From the NCBI GenBank assembly GCA_947167765.1, contig CAMVJI010000003.1, positions 1 through 64,000 of the forward strand: a DNA stretch of 64,000 nucleotides, read 5' to 3'. Of the stretch, positions 57,305 through 64,000 are shown piece after piece. A model generated the notes under the pieces. It searched no databases. It was not told the origin of the DNA and saw only the letters and a list, made by a program, of their open reading frames with translations. Origin of the DNA: an uncultured Butyrivibrio sp. Lineage in GTDB: Bacteria > Bacillota > Clostridia > Lachnospirales > Lachnospiraceae. Made by a program: the position numbers and the translations under genes. Positions within the stretch are counted from its first letter, which is position 1, and each line of letters starts with the position of its first letter.

Positions 57305-58525
57305 TCAGGACAGTTCCCAAAAATCATCAAACACCATGGAAACTTCCTGTATATCGCCAAGTTCTTTGACTGTCATGTCGCTTTCTCTGTCCTGAAAAAC
57401 AATTTTTCCACCTGTTTCCGAAAGATGGGTCACAGCTAAGGTGACCTTAGGCCTGTAGCTTAGCTGCTTAAGGTCTGATATTACAGGATCAATAAAGTCA
57501 TATACTGAAGCGTGCGGCGCATATCTAAAGGCCCCCTGCCATGTATTGGTCACATTGGTGGTGTCAGCCCCCACATCTCCAAGCTCCTGCCTTTCGCACT
57601 CAAAGGAAAGTTCTCCCGCTCCGTGCCTTGTGACGTAGCTTCTTGTAACATACACCACCTCATCTATGGTAAGACCAAGACTGTCCAAAAACGCTCCCGG
57701 ATTGGTAAGTCCAGTCCTTGAACCTGTGACGTTTGGAGCATATTTTTCATTCTCTGCATCCAGTAGCAGCCCCTGTCCCGTTTCAAATATGACATTGTCG
57801 TACTTATTGAGAAAAGTTCTCACATCGCCTGATACTATTTCCACAAGCTCAGAATTTCTCTTCATTACAGCGGCCGCATTTCTAAGCACCACATTGTCCA
57901 GAATATCCTTAAGGTACTGGGAATCCCCAACACCACCAAAGATTTCCCCAATCCTTGGCCTGTAATAATAATTTCTTATATGTATAAGTTTCTCTGCCAG
58001 ATCTTCTACGCTTAAGGACTTAACCTCAGCCATGGTAAGGCCAAAGCCCTGCTTTACCCGAAGGAACGCCTCATAGATACCCATTCCGCAGCTGCCGTGG
58101 CGCTTATTTCCCCTTGAGGACTCAAGGGCCATGTTAAAGAGCACATCGCAGACCACTGTCACATTGGTGTCAGGAAGTGCGTATATCCTTGGAGCCTGCC
58201 CTGATACTTCCCGAAAAGAATCGTACTCATCCCTTAGTTTAAAAAGGTCCGGAAAAAAGGTATCTATCCACAAAGTGTCAGCACCACAAAAACTGCCAGA
58301 TCCGACCTCGTGAAAGATAAATCTCTTTTCATGTGGGCCTTCAAGTGGCAGTTTATCATCTTTGTCCGTATCGGAAGCTATGACTACGGTGTGACCTGAC
58401 TGAGCGCCGCCGTTGTGGCGGACTACAAGGCTCTTTCCAGGTCTTTCTGAGAGGATATGGGTTATGCGTCCCTTACCCTCATCACCGAAATTTTTACCAA
58501 TAACCACGAAAAATTTTGTGGGCAT
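57305..58525 (-). CDS. Divergent adenylosuccinate synthetase-like protein
   Basis: GKNFGDEGKGRIT, RHNGGAQSGHTVV, TGQGLLLD. Confidence 0.8.
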   Translation of the reverse strand: MPTKFFVVIGKNFGDEGKGRITHILSERPGKSLVVRHNGGAQSGHTVVIASDTDKDDKLPLEGPHEKRFIFHEVGSGSFCGADTLWIDTFFPDLFKLRDEYDSFREVSGQAPRIYALPDTNVTVVCDVLFNMALESSRGNKRHGSCGMGIYEAFLRVKQGFGLTMAEVKSLSVEDLAEKLIHIRNYYYRPRIGEIFGGVGDSQYLKDILDNVVLRNAAAVMKRNSELVEIVSGDVRTFLNKYDNVIFETGQGLLLDAENEKYAPNVTGSRTGLTNPGAFLDSLGLTIDEVVYVTRSYVTRHGAGELSFECERQELGDVGADTTNVTNTWQGAFRYAPHASVYDFIDPVISDLKQLSYRPKVTLAVTHLSETGGKIVFQDRESDMTVKELGDIQEVSMVFDDFWELS

Positions 58526-59418
58526 TAAAAGAAGAATCCTTTTTTCTTGGTCTTAAGAACAAGACCTTCAACTGCGTTTCTAACTATAGGCTGAGCGTAG
58601 CTGCTCCACTGCGCTACAGCGTCTTCAAGGCTCATGCCGTTAACCATCTGCATTACTGTGATGATGACTTCAGGAATTGCAGATACGTCCTGCTTACTTA
58701 ATGTAATGATCCTTCCAGGGATAGTTCCATTAAAGTGGAAGGGCTTTGTGAAGTTTCCAGAAAGGTCGATGTGGAAGATCTCGTACTTCTCACCTGCCAT
58801 ATCAGCAAGCTTTTTTGATGTGAATCTCTCAGGGTCATCTCCGAAGATGTTTGCAATATCAGATCCCCTTACCTCTGGATGGCAGTCTGCGTCTCCAATG
58901 GTGAAAAGAAATCCCTTCTTGCCTCTCTTTTCATAGGAATCAATCTTGGTGTGCCTGGCAGCAAAGTACCACAAAAGCTCAAAGTCCTCAGGTGAATCTC
59001 CGCCCCTTCCCTCAAGCCAAAGGTCAAGGAGCTGCTCAGCTATACGGATGTCTGACTCAAACTGGGTAACCTGAAGAGGCGCCCTGTCAGAAACATCTCC
59101 GATGGCAGCAAAAAGAAGCTGTGGATCATCCACAGGCTTGGTTGAATAGAGCTTCATCATTGTCTCGTGAAGGGAGTTCTTGGCAATCTCCTCAGACAGA
59201 TATCCCATGGAACCCGTAACATCAAGTCCGATGATAATAGGTGTTGAATTTGGATGATCCTCGGAATCCATTGCTTCACGCATATTTACAAACTTAGGGT
59301 TGAACTTTTCCTCCATTCCCAGCTTCTTAAAGATCTGGGAAGCAGTTGATTTTTCTGAAATTCCTGCTGATTCCCTAAGCTTAGACCAGTCCGCACTTGT
59401 ATAACTTCCGTATCCCAT
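58525..59418 (-). CDS. vWA-domain protein
   Basis: PIIIGLDVTGSMGYLSEEIA (MIDAS DxTxS). Confidence 0.85.
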   Translation of the reverse strand: MGYGSYTSADWSKLRESAGISEKSTASQIFKKLGMEEKFNPKFVNMREAMDSEDHPNSTPIIIGLDVTGSMGYLSEEIAKNSLHETMMKLYSTKPVDDPQLLFAAIGDVSDRAPLQVTQFESDIRIAEQLLDLWLEGRGGDSPEDFELLWYFAARHTKIDSYEKRGKKGFLFTIGDADCHPEVRGSDIANIFGDDPERFTSKKLADMAGEKYEIFHIDLSGNFTKPFHFNGTIPGRIITLSKQDVSAIPEVIITVMQMVNGMSLEDAVAQWSSYAQPIVRNAVEGLVLKTKKKGFFF

Positions 59419-59440
59419 TTGTAGTTACTCCTCCATAAAC

Positions 59441-60385
59441 TTAAAAATTCATTTTAGTAAAACGTCTTCCCCCAAAGGCGTCTTCTATCACTTTGTCCCA
59501 ATTCTCAAAATCCTTGTAGGCATCATGAGTTGGCTTTTCAGAAAGAAATCTCTCAAAGCTGTCCTTTTTAAGATCAGCATCATAGCCAAGTATCATCTTA
59601 GCAGTTTTCCGAAGATCTACAAGGTCCTTATTTGCTCCTGGCAAAAGAGATTTCTTTTTCTCAGATATATCCCACCATGCCCCAAAGAGCATAGCTTCGT
59701 GAGTTCTTGGATTGATGCAGATGCTGTCAGGGGTTATGTCCCCGTGAACAAGTCCGCTGTACTCAAGAACGCAGCAGATATTTTCAAGCCTTGAAATTAT
59801 CCAGGCCACATGCTCTTTTGAAAGAGCTCCAAAAAGCTCAAGGGGATAAAACTCCTCCGGCTTTTTAAATATCAGAAGCAGGCTCCCATCATCAAGGACA
59901 ATCGTGCCCTGGTACTGTGGAAAGCACTTTTCAAGGTGCCTAAGGTCTGCCTGCGGGTAATTGAGCTTGGAAAGGCCATTTATCGCCTTGGATGTCAGGT
60001 TTCCATGAAGGGCCCCTGTATCGGTAATATCAGTGTGGTTATTGAAAGTCTTAGGGAAGTGGTAAATGACATTATACCTGGTAAAGTAAGATGTCACCTG
60101 TCCCTCTTTTGCCTTGTAGAGGTAACTTATAACCACGTCTTCTCCATCTTTTGACTTAAAGGAAAGGTGCTCAGCCCTGTCCCACATCCTGTCTGTCTTG
60201 TCAGGATCAGGATCTGCGTCAGCACAGGCTTTCAGATACTCAAGCATGTGGATCCTGAAAGCCTTGTAGCCCGCAAGTTCTGCGTCAGAGAAATTCTCTT
60301 TTGCTCCGCAATAGGGACATACCAGGTCCCCGGATGAATGCACCACCATCTCGGCGCTGCAGTTTGGACATTTATAACTTATCAT
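59441..60385 (-). CDS. Zinc-ribbon / kinase-like (possibly pseudokinase) protein
   Basis: N-terminal CPNC...CPYC; YSGLVHGDITPDSICINPRTHEAMLFGAWWD (DFG replaced by FGAWW). Confidence 0.65.
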   Translation of the reverse strand: MISYKCPNCSAEMVVHSSGDLVCPYCGAKENFSDAELAGYKAFRIHMLEYLKACADADPDPDKTDRMWDRAEHLSFKSKDGEDVVISYLYKAKEGQVTSYFTRYNVIYHFPKTFNNHTDITDTGALHGNLTSKAINGLSKLNYPQADLRHLEKCFPQYQGTIVLDDGSLLLIFKKPEEFYPLELFGALSKEHVAWIISRLENICCVLEYSGLVHGDITPDSICINPRTHEAMLFGAWWDISEKKKSLLPGANKDLVDLRKTAKMILGYDADLKKDSFERFLSEKPTHDAYKDFENWDKVIEDAFGGRRFTKMNF

Positions 60386-60389
60386 GTTC

Positions 60390-62567
60390 TTACAATTGCT
60401 GCCTTTCTACTAATTCGCTAAAATAGCCCTTATTTGCAATAAGCTCGTCATAGGTGCCCTGTTCCACTATCTTTCCGCCGTCCATAACCAGGATCCTGTC
60501 GCAGTTTTTGATAGTTGAAAGTCTGTGGGCAATTACGATCCTTGTGCACTTAAGGCCATCAAGGGCTTCAGAGATCTGTCTCTGGGTTATATTATCAAGG
60601 GCACTGGTGGCTTCGTCAAATATAAGGATCTTGGGCTTACTTGCTACCGCTCTTGCAATGAGGATTCTCTGCTTCTGGCCACCAGAGATACCTCCCTGAC
60701 CTTCTGCAATTATGGTGTGCATGCCCATTGGCATTGCCTTTATATCATCAGCGATACCCGCCAGCTCTGCAGCCTCCCAGGCCTCATCCTGAGTGAGCTT
60801 TTCAGAGGCAATGGCGATGTTGTGGAATATGTCTCCGTAAAAGAGCTTTCCATCCTGAATTACTGAACCAATCTTGCGGCGAAGAGACTTAAGATCGATC
60901 CTCTCAAGGTCTTTTCCGTCATAGAAAACTGCACCCTTTTCAGGCTTTTCAAATCCAAGAAGAAGCCTTACTAAAGTGGACTTACCGCATCCTGTCTTAC
61001 CTACAATGGCAACGTACTCGCCTGCTTTGATCTTCAATGAAAAATTCTCAAGGATATATGGAGCCTGTTCGTTGTATCTGAAGTAGACACCGTTTATCTC
61101 AATTCCGCCACTTATTCTTGTGGCGATGTCTTTTCTTAAGGTCTTTTCAGGTTCAGCCTTAAGGATTGGCTCTGCCATGTCAAGAACAGGCTTTATCTTG
61201 GCAACTGAAAGAGATGCCATGGAAAGAGCTGAAAAAGCTGCAAACATAGTTGCATAGGCAATGTTAAAAGCAAAGTATTCTGAAGTAGAAACCCCTGAAT
61301 TTATGGCCAGTCCATAAAGCACTACTGTTCCAATAAGGGAAATAGCAGTATTGATAACGCCGCTTATCTTTAGGAAAAATGGCGGGTTGTACTGAAGGGC
61401 AGCCTCTTCTGCATACTGATTGGCCCACTTTGCAAAGATTCTTTTCTCTGCTCCTGCAAGCTTGATCTTCTGAATGCCGTTAATGATGGCAAAGGTAAGA
61501 CCGCTCTCCTTGGCAAGGAGCTCCATGCGCCTTTTGGAGATTCCAACCTGCATCAGGATAGATATGGTTGAAAACAGCACCGTAAGAAGCATGATCACAA
61601 GGGATGGAACAATAAGCTTTGGCGCAAACTTAAAGATCTGGACCATATAGACCAGTGAAAAGAGCGATGAAAAGCCCAGTGAGAATAAATCTTCTATAAT
61701 GATCTCACAGATTTCGTTGACACTGCTTGACCTGCTGGAAAGCTCACCGGCTGAGTACTTCCTGAAAAATGGAGCTGGCAGAGTAAGGATCCTTTGCATT
61801 ACAGCCTGCTCAACAGGAATTGTGACCTTCCACTTTATCCTTGCGATAACTGCATTATTGAGCGCATCGAAGGCACTGGTAAAGAAGATCGTCACTATGA
61901 TGGTTACCACAAGGGCCCAGAAAAGCCCGTAGTCTTTGGTATCAAGAACTGTGCCAGTCAGCATCTGAGAAGCATATGGCAGGATCATGGTAACCAGAAC
62001 AAGCGCCAGTGAGAGAACTGCAACCGACAGGTAATCAAAAGCCGTAAGGCGTCTCTTCATAAAGTTGATAAGATCAGGAATTCCAAGAGGTTTAAGGGGA
62101 AGAGGCTCATAGAACGCCACTGCTTCGTCCTTAAAAAGAAGGGTCTGTTTCTTACCTACCCTGGTCTTTTTCCCTGTATCAGGATCATAGTAGAAGTATT
62201 TGCCAAACCCTAACGGGAAAAGAGCTATTGGCATATTATCCTCTTTAAAGAAGCAGATAATAGGTCCAAAGCAGTCAGTAAACCACTTGCCCTCAAGTTT
62301 AATATTGGCCTTCATCATACCAACGCTGTTTGCCGCATACTCAATCTGATCCAAAGGCTCTGAAATGCCGTGAGGCACTTCGATCCTTGGATAGTTATAG
62401 TAGTAAAAGATCTCGTCAATGGCGTTTTTGATATTGGTCTTTAGATCTTTTCGCTTAACAGGCTCTCCAAGCACCCTATGAGCAATATTGTCATAGGAAT
62501 CCCTGAAAAGCTCGTCATCCATTCTTTTTCTTTGTCTTATTTGTTCGTCAAACCAGCCCAATTGCAT
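60390..62567 (-). CDS. NHLM-type bacteriocin/RiPP export ABC transporter (permease-ATPase)
   Basis: N-terminal extension + TMD + NBD (GKTGCGKSTLVRLL, ISGGQKQRILIARA). Confidence 0.8.
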   Translation of the reverse strand: MQLGWFDEQIRQRKRMDDELFRDSYDNIAHRVLGEPVKRKDLKTNIKNAIDEIFYYYNYPRIEVPHGISEPLDQIEYAANSVGMMKANIKLEGKWFTDCFGPIICFFKEDNMPIALFPLGFGKYFYYDPDTGKKTRVGKKQTLLFKDEAVAFYEPLPLKPLGIPDLINFMKRRLTAFDYLSVAVLSLALVLVTMILPYASQMLTGTVLDTKDYGLFWALVVTIIVTIFFTSAFDALNNAVIARIKWKVTIPVEQAVMQRILTLPAPFFRKYSAGELSSRSSSVNEICEIIIEDLFSLGFSSLFSLVYMVQIFKFAPKLIVPSLVIMLLTVLFSTISILMQVGISKRRMELLAKESGLTFAIINGIQKIKLAGAEKRIFAKWANQYAEEAALQYNPPFFLKISGVINTAISLIGTVVLYGLAINSGVSTSEYFAFNIAYATMFAAFSALSMASLSVAKIKPVLDMAEPILKAEPEKTLRKDIATRISGGIEINGVYFRYNEQAPYILENFSLKIKAGEYVAIVGKTGCGKSTLVRLLLGFEKPEKGAVFYDGKDLERIDLKSLRRKIGSVIQDGKLFYGDIFHNIAIASEKLTQDEAWEAAELAGIADDIKAMPMGMHTIIAEGQGGISGGQKQRILIARAVASKPKILIFDEATSALDNITQRQISEALDGLKCTRIVIAHRLSTIKNCDRILVMDGGKIVEQGTYDELIANKGYFSELVERQQL

Positions 62568-62585
62568 GCTCCTAAGTGTAAGTAG

Positions 62586-63992
62586 TTAGTCATTTGTTAC
62601 CAGTGCAGTGTAGTATCCGCCCTGCTTAAGGAGCTCATCGTGGGTTCCTCTCTCCACGATCTCTCCCTTGTCAAGAACGATGATCTCATCGCTGTCTCTT
62701 ATGGTTGAGAGCCTGTGGGCGATGATGATAAGTGTTATTCCTCTGTCCTTGATGGCCTTTACAACTTCGTACTCTGTCTTGGCATCAAGAGCACTGGTAG
62801 CCTCATCAAGGATGATGATGGAAGGATCCATGGCAAGGACTCTTGCGATCTCAAGGCGCTGTCTCTGGCCACCCGATAAGTCTTTTCCGCCCTCGGAGAG
62901 CCTGTACTGATATCCTGAAGGCTTGGCGATGATGTCGTCGTGGATCTGGGCATCCCTTGCCGCCAGTATCACTTCAAAGTCCTCAATTGACTCATCCCAC
63001 ATCTTGATATTATTTTCTATAGTGTCCTCAAAGAGGATGATATCCTGGTCAACAACTGCAACTGAACCTGTGAAGGTACTTCTGTCGATCTCGGAAATGC
63101 TCTTTCCATCAAATAAGATCTCTCCGCTCCAGGGCTTGTACAGTCCTGATATGAGCTTACTCATGGTGGATTTGCCGCATCCGCTTCCGCCTACGATGGC
63201 GACTCTTTTACCAGTTGTAAGGTTCATGGAGAAGTCCTTGATAAATGGCTCGTCCAGGATCGAATATCCAAAGGTCACATTCTTGACCTCCACATTTCCT
63301 GAAAGTTTCTTGAACTCGTGGCTGTCGTCGTCTTCTCTGTCAGCGTACTCGTCAGTCGGGTACTCCATAACGTCCTCAACTCGCTCCATCTCTGTACGCA
63401 TCTCAAGAAGGGTCTGGCCTGCGTTTGTAAGAGTGGTTGCAGGTTCCATAAAGGATGTGAGGATTCCCTGGAAGGCTGTGATCATACCGATGGTGAAATG
63501 CCCGTTCATTGCAAGGAATACGCCGGCGAAGGTGATTCCGTAGTTTGCCAGCTTACTTATCATATTTGGCAGAGCTCCAAGGTAAGTATTTTCCCTCATG
63601 AACTGAACTTCTTTTTCATCAACCTTGGCCTTTAACTCCACCCAGTTCTCATAGAATCCGTTTTCAGCACCACTTGCCTTTATGGTCTCAATCATGCTGA
63701 TGCCTGAAAGAGTTGTGGTCTGAAGCTTACCGCTGTCTATGAGAAGGCCACGGGTAACGTTTATCCTGTGATCTGAAATTATCTTGGAGAGGATAAGGTT
63801 TATCAAAACCGTGGTCACGCCAAGCACTGTAAGAGGAATTGAATACCTGATAAGAACTACCAGGTAAAACAGCATCATTGCTGTATTCAGGCACAGAGGT
63901 GCAAAGGTGTTAACGATGGCACTGGCTATTTCCTCGTTGGTGGTCTGACGCATCATCAGGTCACCAGACATTCTCTGGGAAAAGAACTCCAT
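62586..63992 (-). CDS. Second NHLM-type export ABC transporter, N-terminus beyond window
   Basis: RMSGDLMMRQTTNEEIAS..., GGSGCGKSTMSKLISG, LSGGQRQRLEIARVLAMDPSIIILDEATSALD; runs to the window edge. Confidence 0.8.
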   Translation of the reverse strand: MEFFSQRMSGDLMMRQTTNEEIASAIVNTFAPLCLNTAMMLFYLVVLIRYSIPLTVLGVTTVLINLILSKIISDHRINVTRGLLIDSGKLQTTTLSGISMIETIKASGAENGFYENWVELKAKVDEKEVQFMRENTYLGALPNMISKLANYGITFAGVFLAMNGHFTIGMITAFQGILTSFMEPATTLTNAGQTLLEMRTEMERVEDVMEYPTDEYADREDDDSHEFKKLSGNVEVKNVTFGYSILDEPFIKDFSMNLTTGKRVAIVGGSGCGKSTMSKLISGLYKPWSGEILFDGKSISEIDRSTFTGSVAVVDQDIILFEDTIENNIKMWDESIEDFEVILAARDAQIHDDIIAKPSGYQYRLSEGGKDLSGGQRQRLEIARVLAMDPSIIILDEATSALDAKTEYEVVKAIKDRGITLIIIAHRLSTIRDSDEIIVLDKGEIVERGTHDELLKQGGYYTALVTND

Positions 63993-64000
63993 AGGGAGCC

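Overview
This window looks like a Lachnospiraceae-type Firmicute chromosome (lineage inferred from family content only). Housekeeping and conserved segments flank an accessory island at about 7-38.7 kb. Left flank: feoB/feoA, a DtxR-family regulator with TTAGC-N4-GCTAA operator boxes, a His-rich protein, a low-complexity repeat protein, a cyclophilin, a secreted repeat protein and a YgjP-like metallopeptidase. The island holds: (i) a ~14.5 kb minus-strand type III-B (Cmr) CRISPR operon. It also encodes Cas6, a GGDEF diguanylate cyclase whose stop overlaps the cas6 start, a CorA-like membrane protein, a DEDDh-like exonuclease, a DUF3800-like/TPR protein and two uncharacterised proteins; (ii) an adaptation operon cas1-cas2-[reverse transcriptase fused to an archaeo-eukaryotic primase-polymerase]; (iii) four CRISPR arrays sharing a ~146-bp leader, with a 12-bp palindrome exactly 61 nt from the last repeat in all four; (iv) duplicated PcfJ-family genes, decayed paralogs, an orphan VirD4-like coupling protein and duplicated REC-domain genes. 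The most striking observation is that at least 6 of 20 spacers contain a Shine-Dalgarno plus ATG start region. All six are in the same orientation, so the predicted crRNAs are antisense to translation-initiation regions. This fits RNA-derived (RT-dependent) spacer acquisition or strong selection for targeting mRNA 5' ends. A 19-nt quasi-palindromic motif recurs at 8 sites, mostly upstream of island operons. Right flank: a Bat/MoxR-like operon, metF, purB, a DUF5716/DUF5717 cluster, a MacB-like efflux system, and a PurA-like/vWA/kinase-like/NHLM-type exporter cluster.
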